Below are positions 22,095 through 33,578 of a DNA stretch of 64,000 bases, piece by piece; the first letter of the stretch is position 1; every line of letters begins with the position of its first letter. The stretch covers positions 242,013-306,012 of the forward strand of contig NW_024727827.1 of assembly GCF_018991925.1 (NCBI RefSeq). The letters run 5' to 3'. Both the position numbers and the translations under genes were made by a program. This DNA is from Homarus americanus. Lineage: Eukaryota > Arthropoda > Malacostraca > Decapoda > Nephropidae. Below the pieces are notes generated by a model. The model was not told the DNA's origin, made no database searches, and saw only the letters and a program-made list of their open reading frames with translations.

Positions 22095-23390
22095 GGGCAC
22101 CCCATTATCTCAAACCAATCACCAACCAGGCCATGGACACACTGCATGGGAACCACAATACAACGCTTGCCTGGCCTCAACTCAAAGTGGCCATTATTAC
22201 ACCAACACAAGGTAAGAACCCCGCCGTCCAACTAAATTACAGACCGATCTCCCTCCTCGAAGTACCTGGGGAAAATCCAAGAAAATATCATCAATAACCG
22301 TCTGATAAATCACCTGGAACCGACTGAGTCAACTGCAGACACCAATTCAGGCAAGGGAAGTCCACCACAACAGCGATAGCCCTGGCATGTGAGAACGTAG
22401 CCAGAGCCGCGGCGAGTGGTAGACAGTGTAATCTACCTCTCCGGGATGTAGCGAAGGCATTTGACAAAGTCTGGCACGACGGTCTAAAATATAAGATCCT
22501 CCAACTCGGACTTCCCACCAACATTGAAAATTTGCTTTGTAACTGAGGGAAGGACAACACACAGGAGAGACCTTCCCACTCATGAGCGGAGTCCCTCAAG
22601 GCAGCGTCCTCTCCCCCACCCTATATCTTATCTACACAAGAGACGCACCGCCTCCCACTAGAATTGGTAACGAAGATATTATGTATGCAGATGACATCAC
22701 TCAAATAACAACACATCGAGGAAAGTCGTGAGCGTTACGAAAAACAATGGAAAATCCAAACCAGTCTCCAGAAATTCACAGTGATACCCTAATGCAGGAG
22801 GAAAGCCCATCCATTAGTAACCAATAATGCCCAGATAGAATACAAAAGCAGAGGCACCCTCCTGGGCCTACATATATCCACGACAGGTTACTCCCATCAT
22901 GTCCACACCAGGAAGGAAAAGTCAAGAAGAGAGCTGAGAAAACTATACCGCTTTAACGCGCTTCCTGAGAAGATAAACTCCGCCTGGTGACATCATTTAT
23001 CATACCGATATTAACTAGCAGTACCTTCATACTATGAGCACCACTCAAATATTAAAATTACAGGTGGTCCAAAATGAAGCCCTGAGATTCGTCACAGGTG
23101 AAAGATACCCCTTCACCAGAACCACAGACTGAGATACATAGAGACCTGAGAATGAAACCCGTCAACCAGCAGCTGCACACCCTGACCAGCAGAGTCTGGC
23201 AAACGATAGAACGATCAAGCAAAGAACTCCTTCAAAAACTCCCACCACATAACGACAACAACCATATGGTTCCCAAAGTTACCAAAAGGTCCATTACCAC
23301 CCCTGATCTACACGGCCAGGCAATAGACAACCTCCATAGACCAGCATCCACCAGTAGGGTCGGCGGAATATGAAATAAGCCTTAAAACAC
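22095..23390 (+). mobile_element. LINE-D: degraded YADD reverse transcriptase
   Basis: Translated piecewise across frameshifts. The order is WPQLKVAIITPTQGK and NYRPISLLEVPGK (RT N-terminal signature, about 22180-22275), a degraded QFGQGKSTTTA fingers region, LRDVAKAFDKVWHDGL (motif A, about 22430-22485), MSGVPQGSVLSPTLYLIY (about 22580-22630), and MYADDITQI with the catalytic YADD (about 22680-22706). Then come LLGLHIS and the C-terminal domain, the last frame running 23098-23371. Frame changes and in-frame stops occur throughout, so it is dead. The order and motifs fit a jockey/I-superfamily non-LTR element. The 5' end is truncated and no clear tail is visible. Confidence 0.88.
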
Positions 23391-23760
23391 CCATATATGG
23401 GACAGGGTAGGATGTCTAGTGCCTGTACCAACAGACAATAACTAACCCATGACACAACCCAACACACTATTAGCTTAGTCAGCCAGCCCCTCTCACTCTC
23501 CTAAATTCTTCAATTTCCGAACTATTTCCTTCCCCCACCTCTAATTCTTCACCCCTCCTTTCTCTCCCCCACAAAAGAATCCTTCTCCCCACTCTCCATC
23601 TACCACCCCCAAAACCCCCCTCCACCCACTCTCCCTCCCCCTCCCACACCTGGAAAAACGCCTTAAGAAAACACAGATCCAGGTCACGTTATCACAGCCA
23701 GTTAATTAAACCCGAGTTGTGTAAACATTGAGAGAAAAGAGAGTTAAAGATACCTAACAC
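23391..23760. other. C-rich spacer, possibly LINE-D 3' UTR
   Basis: Sequence after the LINE-D stop, then CCCCAC and CTCCC-rich DNA at 23530-23650. No gene. Confidence 0.35.
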
Positions 23761-24598
23761 ACACCTAACCTAACCTAACCTAACCTTACCTAACGCTAAC
23801 ACAACACTAACCTAACGCTAACACAACACTAACCTAACGCTAACCTAACACTAACCTAACGCTAACACAACACTAACCTAACACTCAACACAACACTAAC
23901 CTAACGCTAACACAACACTAACCTAACGCTAACACAACACTAACCTAACGCTAACACAACACTAACCTAACGCTAACACAACACTAACCTAACACTAACC
24001 TAACACTAACCTAACACTCAACACAACACTAACCAACACTAACCTAACACAACACTAACCCAACACTAACCTAACACTAACCTAACGCCAACACAACACT
24101 AACCTAACGCAACACCAACCTAACACTAACCTAACACTAACACAACACCAACCTCAACACTAACCCAACACCAACCTAACGCTAACACAACACTAACCTA
24201 ACGCCAACACAACACTAACCTAACACCAACCTAACACTAACACAACACTAACCTATAACACAACACTAACCTAACGCTAACACAACACTAACCTAACGCT
24301 AACACAACACTAACCTAACGCTAACACAACACTAACCTAACGCTAACACAACACCAACCTAACGCTAACACAACACTAACCTAACACTAACCTAACACTA
24401 ACACAACACTAACTCAACACTAACCCAACACTCAACCTAACACTAACACAACACTAACCTAACACTAACCTAACACTAACCTAACGCTAACACAACACTA
24501 ACCTAACGCTAACACAACACTAACCTAACACTAACCTAACACTAAACACAACACTAACCTAACGCTAACACAACACTAACCTAACACTAACCTTCCGA
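23761..24598 (-). repeat. Telomere-derived 22-bp satellite
   Basis: About 840 bp. After four plain CCTAA units it becomes a 22-bp unit made of CCTAACG plus CTAACACAACACTAA. Variants include CCTAACACTAA and CTCAACACAACAC. It looks like telomere repeat that mutated and then expanded as a longer unit. Confidence 0.95.
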
Positions 24599-25060
24599 AT
24601 GCGTACCCAGGTAACGAGTGTCATATTAATTAGAAATACCTGACGAAAGGGGTGTGTTACATAGGGTTAGGTTAGGTTAGGCTCTCACATTCCACACCAC
24701 CCACATACCTACCACTCTCGCCTCACCCCCCCCACCTATATATGGCAAAGACAGATATATAACAACACAACCTGACAACCCACCCCTGCCTCCCCTCCCC
24801 CTCCCCCCTGCCTCCCCTCATCCCCCCTCCTCCCTCATCCCCTCCCTACCTCCTCCTTCCCCTCGGCCAGGATAGAAGTGAGGTGGTTATTTACACACAT
24901 GTGTAATGACAGTGCGGTGCCTAAGTCATGTGTGGGTGTGTGTGTGTTTGACTGTAGACTAGCAGCAATTTCCCGCCAAGTGTGGGGGAGAGAGAGAGAG
25001 AGCGTTGCGGGAAATCACGCCGTTAAGTAAACAAACCTCCAGGATTCCTTTTTTTATTCC
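24599..25060. other. Spacer with TTAGG and C-rich DNA
   Basis: (TTAGG)3-4 at 24664-24684 in the opposite orientation to the preceding array. CTCCCC repeats at 24780-24865. GA tract at 24988-25001. No gene. Confidence 0.5.
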
Positions 25061-25087
25061 AGGAAGAGAGGAAGGCAACACCAACCG

Positions 25088-25458
25088 TCAATCCTCTCCT
25101 CGTTCCCTCTCCCTCTCTCTCTCCCCTCGTCTCTCTCCCCTCTTCCTCTCCTCTCCCCTCTTTCTCTTTTCCCTCGTTCCCTCCCTCCTCTCCCTCGTTC
25201 CTCTCCTCCCTCTCTCATTCCCTCCTCCTCTCCTCTTCCCTCTCCTCCTCTCCCTCTCTCTCCTGTTCTCTCTCCCTCGTTCCCTCTCCTCCTCTCCTCA
25301 TTCCCTCTCCCTCCTCTCTCTCATTCCTCTCCTCCTCTCCTTCTCTCCCTCTTTCTCTCTCCCTCTTTCCTCTCCTCCTCTCTCCCTCTCCCTGTTCCTC
25401 TCCTCCTCTCCCTCGTTCCTCTCCTCCTCTCCCTCTTTCCCTCTCCTCCTCTCCTCCC
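25088..25458 (+). repeat. CTCTCC/CCTCCT polypyrimidine array
   Basis: About 370 bp of almost pure pyrimidine with CTCGTTC and CATTC interruptions, in units of about 12-25 bp. The reverse strand frame of Glu/Arg/Gly is an artefact. Confidence 0.92.
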
Positions 25459-25469
25459 GAAAAAAAACA

Positions 25470-26237
25470 GATCACACAAACGAGAACTTTGCTATATTGA
25501 AAATATTAAAATTGGATATTAACACTTACTGCTGTGCCCTCTATGTTTACAAATATATCAATCACTTGCTTGACAATAATTATTTCCAGTTCCAGAATAA
25601 TCAGAGATACAACAAGGCACCCAGGCTACTACTAAGACCACCCCCCATGCGCTCCTCTCAGTCCCACACCTCCATAAAATATCACCGTGAAGGCGTGGAA
25701 CAACTTACCCCCACCCATCCCAGCAAGGACTTGCTCCTTCCTTAAATCATCTCTTGAAACATCTATTGTCTAAGTATTAATATTCTTGTAACACTTACAT
25801 ATTACAGTACCTGCTTTTATTGTACCATCAAAACATTTTATCAAATTATCATGTAAATAGATAAATATTACCATTGCAATAAACATATTTGCCAACAAGA
25901 CAATCCTGACAGCTCTGTCCTCTTGGTCAACCTTATTCTGTACAACCATTACTGTACTGCTCCCCATTATACTTATGTTCGTCAATTCCACTGCATTTAT
26001 GTATATACCTTTAATATAAACTTAATATATAAACTTAATAAATAATGAAGTGATTAAGTGGTAACATGTTATTACCACCAAGCTATTCAGATGTTTTAAA
26101 TGTTACATAATACTTCCTTGAGATAAATGTATAGTATATATCAGGTGCAGCTCAGGTCCTCAGCTAGCCAGCCATGTTATTATATCCCTCTGTATCTGTG
26201 TTTTAGGGCTAAATAAACTGTTTCAATTCAATTCTGT
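25470..26237 (+). mobile_element. LINE-E copy 1: C-terminus and 3' UTR
   Basis: Starts in the frame TYCCALYVYKYINHLLDNNYFQFQ and continues through LLRPPPMRSSQSHTSIKYHREGVEQL, which in copy 2 reads VKVWNNLPPP and ends FKSSLRKYLLSNY. Small indels break the frame in copy 1 after SIKYHREG. The 3' UTR of about 480 bp is AT-rich and ends with AGGGCTAAATAAACTGTTTC followed by two to three 5-bp AATTC units, the 3' tail. The family is a non-LTR retrotransposon; the WNNLP and terminal FK..L..YLL pattern is common at LINE C-termini. The 5' part is missing. Confidence 0.85.
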
Positions 26238-26239
26238 TT

Positions 26240-26990
26240 CCCTCTCTCTCTCCCCCCCCTCCCCCCTCTCTCTCCCCTCTCTCTCCCTCTCCCACTCTTT
26301 CAGTTCCCACGGTCAGCAAGACTGGATTATCAGGCAGCGGTCATGAACCTTCTGTTGGGTTAGGTTTGGTTTGGTTAGGTTAGGTTACAACTTTTATGTT
26401 AGTTCTTTACACCATGTTTCCCTTCCTTCTCCTCTCCTTCCCTTCCTCCCATTCCTCCTTCCTTTCTCTCCTTCTCTTCCTCTCCTCCTTCCTCCCACCA
26501 CCCTCTCTCCTCCACCCACCTTCCTCTCCTTCCTTCCTCCACCCCTCTCCCTCCTCCTTCCCCTCCCCACCTCCTCTCCTCCCCCCCCCCTTTCCCCCCT
26601 TCCTCACCCCTCTCCTCCCCTTCCTCCACCCACCTCCTCCTCCTCCCCTTCCTCACCCCTCTTCCCTCCTCCCCCACACCTTCCTCTCCTCCCCTTCCCT
26701 CCCACCCACCTCCTCTCCTCCTTCCTCACCCACCTCCCCTCCTCCCCACCTTCCTCCCTCCCCTCACCCCACCCCTCCTCCTCTCCCTTCCTCCACCCAC
26801 CCCTTCCCCTCCTCCCCCCCACACCCTCTCCTCCCCTTCCCTCACCCACCCCTCCTCTCCTCCCTTCCCTCACCTTCCCTCTCTCTCCCCTTCCCTCACA
26901 CCCCACCTCCTCTCTCCCCTTCCTCCCACCCTCTTCCCCTCCTCCCCCACCTTCCTCTCTCCTTCCTCTCCTCCCCCATTCCCCCCCCCC
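26240..26990 (+). repeat. CCTTCCTCC polypyrimidine array
   Basis: CTCTCC at 26240-26300; a plus-strand TTAGG patch at 26356-26390; then about 590 bp of CCTCCTTCC/CACCC repeats (26405-26990) with almost no purines on plus. Confidence 0.92.
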
Positions 26991-27359
26991 ACACAGCGCA
27001 TCAACAACAAACAGAGAAGTGGACCGGTTCTTTGGTCATAATGCGGTCCAGGAGGGAGGAGGAAGAGGAGGAGAGGAGGAAGACAGGAAGATTAACAGTA
27101 GCATCACTCCCCTAAATATAGGTACAGGTAAAGACCACACTGTCAACTTACCTGTCCACCTCAGGTGTGATGGCATTTATTATCTCACCTGTCTCTACCT
27201 GGTGTTATTGTAATTATAAATACACCTTGAGGAGAGTGGGAAGGGGGAGAGGGGTACTCACCTGTATGACGTCACGACCCACCAATACATCTGAACGTAC
27301 CTGAGGAAGGAAAAATCAAGTGTTAATTACGTTTACCTGTGATAACACACCTGAGCTGT
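26991..27359. other. Unique DNA, no gene seen
   Basis: Short GGAGGA tract at 27048-27085 and a CRE TGACGTCA at 27267-27274. Several CACCTG/CAGGTG words. Confidence 0.4.
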
Positions 27360-27364
27360 TGTTG

Positions 27365-27405
<41 letters not shown>

Positions 27406-27437
27406 ATTGTTGTTATTATTATTATCATCATTATTAT
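27365..27437. repeat. (TTA)n microsatellite
   Basis: About 22 TTA units with GTT, ATA and ATC variants. Confidence 0.93.
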
Positions 27438-27507
27438 TGGCAGGAGGTGTTATGATTGTCTATCAGACCACGCCTTACAGCCCAGACAACTGCAACACAT
27501 ATAACAG

Positions 27508-27583
27508 TGTACTGTACAGCCCTGTAAATGTATTCAACGCATATTATATCATTATGTCTAAATCACATGTAAGTCTGTATAAT
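27508..27583 (+). mobile_element. LINE-C copy 2: 75-bp 3' UTR fragment
   Basis: GTACTGTACAGCCCTGTAAA through AAGTCTGTATA is near-identical to the 3' UTR of copies 1 and 3. Truncated at both ends and lacking the TTA tail. Confidence 0.85.
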
Positions 27584-27737
27584 CTGTAAGTGAGACCTGA
27601 CCCAGGAGAGGTTACGGCCACAAGGTACCTGAGTTAATCCGGCGTTATGACCGTGTTCAAGAAACAACACCTGGGCAAATACAGCTGTCCAGACCCGACC
27701 CAACGCGATTAGCTTAACCCGGCGACATGACCGTGTT

Positions 27738-28690
27738 ATATAAGAACATAAGGAGTCTGCAATAGGCTGGTTGGCCTGTGCATGGCAGCTCCTGTCGAGA
27801 GTTACTACCACTCTCTATCATCCATGAATCTATCTAGCCTCCTTTTGAAACTTTCCAGCGTTCCAGCACTTACTACAAAGTTGCTAAGCTTGTTCCACTA
27901 GTCCACCACCCTATTTGTGAACCAGTTCCTTCCTATCTCCCTCCTTAACCTAAACTTATCCAACTTAAATCCGATGCTACGAGTCCTATCCTGCTCGGAT
28001 ATTATAAGAACTTTATCTATATCGCCTTTATTGATTCTTTTCACCCACTTAAATACTTCTATCATATCTCCCCGCACCTCCCCGCACCTCCCCGCACCTC
28101 CCCGCACTCTTCGTCTTTCTAGGGAATGTAAGTTTAGTTTCTTTAACCTATCTTGATATGGAAGGTTTCTAAGTCCCGGAATCATTTTCGTCATTCATCG
28201 CTGCACCGACTCTAGTGAATTGATATCCATTCTATAATAAGGGCACCAGAACTGAACCGCATAATCGAGGTGCGGCCTGACTAGCGCAAGATATAGTTGC
28301 AATAAGACCTCTGCACTGTTGTTACTTACACTTCTAGATATAAAACCTAATACTCTTAAGAACATCCTCTTTTCTGATAGTGATGTTCTTTAATTTCTCT
28401 TCTTCATTTCCCCTAAATATCAGTTCCACCTCCGGCATTTCCTCGTGAATTTCTTCTGTGAAAACTGACCAGAAGTAGCTGTTTAATGCTTGGCTTATTT
28501 CCTCACTATCATCGATCACTTCTCCCCTCTCTGACTTTAAGGTCCCACTTTGTCCTTGACCTTTGTCCTATACCTGGAAAAATCCCTTGAGATTCGCCTT
28601 GGATTCTCTTGCTATCCTAATTTCATAGTCCCTCTTTGCCTTCCTTACATTTTTCTTAATATTCCTAACAATATAATATACAGTAACAGT
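27738..28690 (-). mobile_element. LINE-B copy 3: inverted, internally deleted
   Basis: Read on minus. The 5' part (about 28690-28345) encodes the pre-RT region NVRKAKRDYEIRIARESKANLK, GPLKSERGEVIDDSEEISQ and EELNSYF-like sequence, ending in KNITIRKEDVLK. A deletion removes the whole RT core. From 28340 it resumes in RSVSNNSAEVLLQLYLALVRP and continues through MTKMIPGLRNLPYQDRLKKLN, ERRRVRG, a 10-aa insertion, DMIEVFKWVK, and NRVVD. The insertion corresponds to four copies of a 10-bp unit (28068-28107). It closes with TTCTTAT tail words (27740-27752 on plus as AAGAACATAAGG). Both halves are in the same orientation, as expected for one deleted element. Confidence 0.9.
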
Positions 28691-28862
28691 AACTAATCGG
28701 CCACACTACCGCAGCGTTTATATACAACTAAATATTCACCTGTGTCTTATATACCAGTGTTGACTTGTATTAATGTGTGAGTTTCAGGTTTGTTAATGTA
28801 ATGTTGTACTGGTGGTGGAACAGGTAGCAGGTGTTACTAATGAGGTCAACAGGTGTGATGTG

Positions 28863-28880
28863 GCTCTCTCTCTCTCTCCC

Positions 28881-28923
<43 letters not shown>

Positions 28924-28996
28924 TACACACCTCACGTTCCAATGGTCAGGGACCCATTGGCCAGCGACAGACGGGCGCCGACGACATCAACCTCAG
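28863..28996 (+). other. (CT)n tract and possible 47-bp exon
   Basis: CT tract 28863-28918. The first AG after it is TCAG at 28946-28949. It is followed by a 47-bp block (28950-28996) that ends CTCAG and is followed by GTGAAA, so both splice-site types are present. In phase it reads GPIGQRQTGADDINL. This is weak evidence for a small exon; similar AG sites after CT tracts are common here. Confidence 0.15.
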
Positions 28997-29008
28997 GTGA
29001 AAACTAGT

Positions 29009-29117
29009 GATAGTGGTGGTGATGGTAGTAGTGGTGGTGATGGTAGTAGTGGTGGTGGTGGTAGTAGTAGTGGTGGTGGTGGTGGTGGTGGTGATGGTAG
29101 TGGTGGTGGTGTGGTAG
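29009..29117. repeat. (GGT)n/(AGT)n array
   Basis: GGTGGTGATGGTAGTAGT-type trinucleotides, about 36 units. Confidence 0.93.
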
Positions 29118-29432
29118 GAATCCTAACCTAACACCATAGCATCACTAATCTCCCCACACCCCACCTTCACCACCTCTTCTCCCACCTCCTCCCCTCCCTC
29201 ACCACCCCTCCCTCACTTAACCACCACCCCTCACCTGGCCAAGCTGTGGTGGACCAGCTATTGTTGTGGGTCAAGCAACTAAACACCGTCCCAGGTTTTA
29301 TTGACCCCCTAATTACCTGTCTCCTGAGGGGTGGGGGGGGGGGCGGCGGCTTCTCTGTCTCTCGTCGTGTTTCTATTTACTACCACCACTACCAACCACC
29401 CCCCCCCCCCCTGGGAGTGTAGAGGCAAAGGC

Positions 29433-29470
<38 letters not shown>
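29118..29470. other. Low-complexity spacer with (GT)n
   Basis: C-rich CCACC words at 29150-29240, G and C runs at 29325-29345 and 29398-29412, and (GT)n at 29440-29470. No gene. Confidence 0.5.
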
Positions 29471-29472
<2 letters not shown>

Positions 29473-29485
29473 ATATGAGTCAGCA

Positions 29486-29925
29486 CAGGGCCAGGTTGGC
29501 CTGTGCATGGTAAGTTCTTGTCGAGAGTTACTACCACTCTCATCATCCATATGAATCTATCCAGCCTCCTTTTAAAACTTTCCAGCGTTCCAGCACTTAC
29601 TACAAAGTTGCTAAGCTTGTTCCACTCGTCCACCAATCTATCCAGCCTCCTTTTAAAGCTTTCCAGCATTCCAGCACTTACTACAAAGTTGCTAAGCTTG
29701 TTCCACTCGTCCACCACCCTATTTGTGAACCAGTTCCTTCCAATCTTCCTCCTAAACCTAAACTTATCCAACTTAAATCCGTTGCTCCGAGTCCTATCCT
29801 GCTCGGATATTATAAGAACTTTATCTATATCGCCTTTATTGATTCCTTTCACCCACTTAAATACTTCTATCATATCTCCCCGCATCTCCCCGCACCTCCC
29901 CACACCTCCCCGCACTCTTCGTCTC
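29486..29925 (-). mobile_element. LINE-B copy 4: inverted, with 81-bp in-frame duplication
   Basis: On minus the frame from about 29925 down to 29500 encodes RRRVRG, a 10-aa insertion, DMIEVFKWVKGINKGDIDKV, NGFKLDKFRFRRKIGRNW and NRVVDEWNKLSNFVVSAG. The segment VDEWNKLSNF...RRLDR occurs twice because plus-strand 29554-29634 is tandemly repeated at 29635-29715, exactly 81 bp. The four-copy 10-bp unit is at 29876-29915. The 5' side is cut at about 29925 and the 3' tail is replaced by a GT repeat. Confidence 0.9.
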
Positions 29926-30072
29926 ACACTAATCAGCATTGAGCGCGGGAATGATCAACCAATCATGATGCGCCTTCTACACACGAACTCCTTCCTGATT
30001 GGCTGATTTCTCCTACAGTGATGGGAAGGCTTAATCGGTATGCAGAGACGAGTCTTGCTAACCTAACCTACA

Positions 30073-30195
30073 CTGGGGCCCATCTGCACAGGGGCCCACC
30101 TACACAGGGCCCATCTACACAGGGGCCCATCTACACAGGGGCCCACCTACACAGGGCCCATCTACACAGGGGCCCATCTACACAGGGGCCCACTT
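30073..30195. repeat. CTACACAGGGGCCCAYC minisatellite
   Basis: About seven copies of a 16-17 bp unit centred on GGGGCCC. Confidence 0.93.
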
Positions 30196-30375
30196 AATCA
30201 CGTCAAAGCAGGAAATTATCTGTGAGTTACTGAAGTTGCCGAGTCATTGTTTATATCTGGACGTCCTGTACAATACCTCTTGAAGTGTGTGTGTGTGTAT
30301 ATGTGTGTGTGTGTATCACTAACAGCGCTACCTGGGGATTTCAACGCTCGCTACACTAGTTAACAAACGCCTACG

Positions 30376-30450
<75 letters not shown>
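30376..30450. repeat. (AAT)n microsatellite
   Basis: About 25 AAT units with one AAC. GT repeats precede at 30283-30316. Confidence 0.95.
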
Positions 30451-32165
30451 GGTAGGAAGAGATTGTGTTTTGTACGCAGAAAACCCCTCAAGCGGCGTCC
30501 TCTGCATAAAAAAAAATATATATCTAAATAGTAAAGGAATTTAATCCGTCCGCCATGACTGTCTACGGGTTAAGATAATCTATGGGCTCGTATCCCTCTC
30601 CTCAGGGTGAGCTGGGATAATGGCTACTCCCCCACACACAAAAAAAAATCCATCCTAATCCCAATGCATCCATGAATAACGAAGACTTTTATAATGAATA
30701 ATACAATAATATGAAAGATAAAACACTTAGAAAGGATTTAAGAATGAAGAATAGAGAGAAAAGATAAATAAAAATGAAAGATGAGACCAAATAAGAACGT
30801 TAGATCCCGGAGGCAAAAAATCAACAGTGACTCGACGCGGTTTTTCTCACGGGATAACCAAACAGTAACTCTTTGCAAAGCCTCCTTCTCTCCCTTCTCT
30901 CCCTCCCTCCTCGTTCCTTCTCTCCCTTAGGCATCTCCTATAATATATCGTTCACTTTCCCCAAAATACAACGTTTTCAATCCCACCTCCCCATCGATTT
31001 ATTTAAGAGAGATATTTAAAAAAAAAAAATATAGCGATGCATATTGGAACCGTCCCGAGTCGCTGGCCAGATGACACGGGAAGCTACAGAGGGAGAATGA
31101 CCCTTAAAACTATTATGATTTAAGGTCTAGTTTCCTCCACCCCACCTCCTTACCCCTCCTCCCCCTCCTCCCAGCCAGACTGATACACACACACACACAC
31201 AAAATTCTTATTTTTTACAATTTATACAATTTTACATAATTTATTTACACTTTTTTTTACATAATATTAATACAAAAAATAGTTTAATTACACATACAAA
31301 TAATCCATAGGTGTAAATAAGATTAAATAGGGAAATTAATTATAAAAAATAAAGTTGTAAATATGTCACCTGGTTTAACCTAAGTTAGGTAGATAAAAAT
31401 ATATTAATTACCACAACTACCACCACCCACCCACCACAACTACCACCACCCACCACAACCACCACCACCAAGTTCACTAACACCTGAAATCTCTTGTTAA
31501 TTAGCAACAGGTAAGACAGGTGGGGCGTTTCATTAACCCCCAGACACCTGTACAATAACCCAACCTAACCACTCACAAAAAGTTTCACTCATTATATCAA
31601 ACTACTTTAATGACTTGTTAATTGTTACTTGAGTTCGTTTGTGTAGTAGTAGTAGTAGTGGTAGTAGTAGCAGTAGTGGTAGTAGTATCACCACTTCTAT
31701 CACCACAACTACCAAATTACTAAACACCAGATTATATTCTTATCTACCTGTAATTAACTATTTTATGTAGTTATTCGTAGCTACAGTAAGATAAAGAGGT
31801 AATAAGTATCTACAGAAGTTATTTATCTACGAAAAAAAAGCTACGATTTTTATTTTTTATTTATTTTTTGTCGACTGTGAATGACAATATTTTGCCTCGT
31901 ACGATAATTATTATTTTATATTTATCTTTTAATCAATAATAAACGTCTTTTTGTCTTTAATAAACCTTTTAATAAAAAAATAATTACAATAAAAAATAAG
32001 AAATATATTTTCTTACATAAATTTTAGTTATTGTCAAAATAATAATATATGGCTCGCATATTATCTTGCCAGGCGTTAAATTACTATATATTTACCTCCA
32101 TTATCTTCCTTTCTATAATCACCAAGAAATGCTTGATAGTAACTCTGGTCGGCGCAATGAGATAA
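30451..32165. other. AT-rich unique DNA, no gene seen
   Basis: 1.7 kb, mostly A/T (31190-32110 especially). Small ACC, AGT and CA repeats at 31180-31200, 31410-31470 and 31640-31690. Poly-A-signal-like AATAAA words are frequent but uninformative in such composition. Confidence 0.5.
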
Positions 32166-32179
32166 GATAAGGTTGTAGC

Positions 32180-32995
32180 AGCGCCATTAATGCTCAAGTG
32201 GACGTTTAGGGAACTACAGAGATAACAGCGCCACCATAACACTAGGTGGACGCTTAGGAACTACAGGAGATAACAGCGCCACCATAACATTAGTGGACGT
32301 TTAGGGAACTACAGAGATAACAGCGCCACCATAACACTAGTGGACGTTTAGGGAACTACAGAGATAACAGCGCCACCATAACATTAGTGGACGTTTAGGG
32401 AACTACAGAGATAACAGCGCCACCATAACATTAGTGGACGTTTAGGGAACTACAGAGATAACAGCGCCACCATAACATTAGTGGACGTTTAGGGAACTAC
32501 AGAGATAACAGCGCCACCATAACATTAGTGGACGTTTAGGGAACTACAGAGATAACTGGCCGCGCCACCATAACACTAGTGGACGTTTAGAACTACAGAT
32601 AACAGCGCCACCATAACATTATTAGTGGACGTTTAGGAAACTACAGAGATAACTGCGCCACCATAACACTAGTGGACGCTTAGGGAACTACAGATAACTG
32701 CGCCACCATAACACTAGTGGACGTTTAGGAACTACAGAGATAACTGCGCCACCATAACACTAGTGGACGTTTAGGAACTACAGAGATAACTGCGCCACCA
32801 TAACACTAGTGGACGTTTAGGGGAACTACAGAGATAACAGCCACACTAGTGGACGTTTAGGGAACCACAGAGAGGTAACAGCGCCACCATAACATTAGTG
32901 GACGTTTAGGGAACTACAGAGATAACAGCGCCACCATAACACTAGTGGACGTTTAGGGAACTACAGAGATAACAGCGCCACCATAACACTATCAG
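32180..32995. repeat. 46-bp minisatellite, about 18 copies
   Basis: Unit contains AGCGCCACCATAACATTAGT, then GGACGTTTAGGGAACTACAG and AGATAAC. Copies differ by single changes (ACTAG for ATTAG, CTGCGCC for CAGCGCC, loss of G in the GGG run). One unit near 32840 lost about 15 bp. Confidence 0.96.
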
Positions 32996-32999
32996 ACGT

Positions 33000-33578
33000 T
33001 TGATTTAGGTTAGTGTTAGGTTAGGTTAGGTTAAATCACCAGGGGAAGTGGGGAAGCAGAGTTCAGTTTGGTCTGGGTGATTCAGGTTAAAAAACTCGAA
33101 CCCGGGACAAAAACTGGAGGTGTTGAGATGTTGCCTCCGGGTGCACTCTCCTTCACCCCCCCCTCCACCACCCACCCTCCACCCACCCTCCTCCATCCCC
33201 CACCCCCACCCTCCTCCATCCACCCTCTCCCACCACCCTCTCTTCACGGTCACCAAACACGAATTGCTGAGGTCGTCGTGGGTCGTGCACAGGGGAGACG
33301 ACCACCCCTCCTTGGCATGATGACGATGATGACGACCCCTTCCTGAATCAACACCACCACCACCACCACGACACAGTAACTCCTCAGCTATTTTCTCTCC
33401 CATGCCCAGAGAGAGGGAGGGAGGGAGGGGGGGGTGAGAGGTGAGAGAGGGGGGGGGAGAGGTGAGAGAGAGGGGGTAGGGGGAGGATGAGAGAAGGTCA
33501 GGTGTCTCACAGGTAGAGGTGTCTTAATAATCCTCAGAATTTCCCCCCACACACTCATCATTCTGTCACTTTATGTAA
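33000..33578. other. TTAGG patch, C-rich and G-rich low-complexity DNA
   Basis: TTAGG units 33010-33036. CACCCTCC pyrimidines 33150-33240. Short GAT and CAC runs 33318-33375. GGGAGGG and GAGAGGTGAGAG purines 33405-33490. No gene recognised. Confidence 0.55.
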
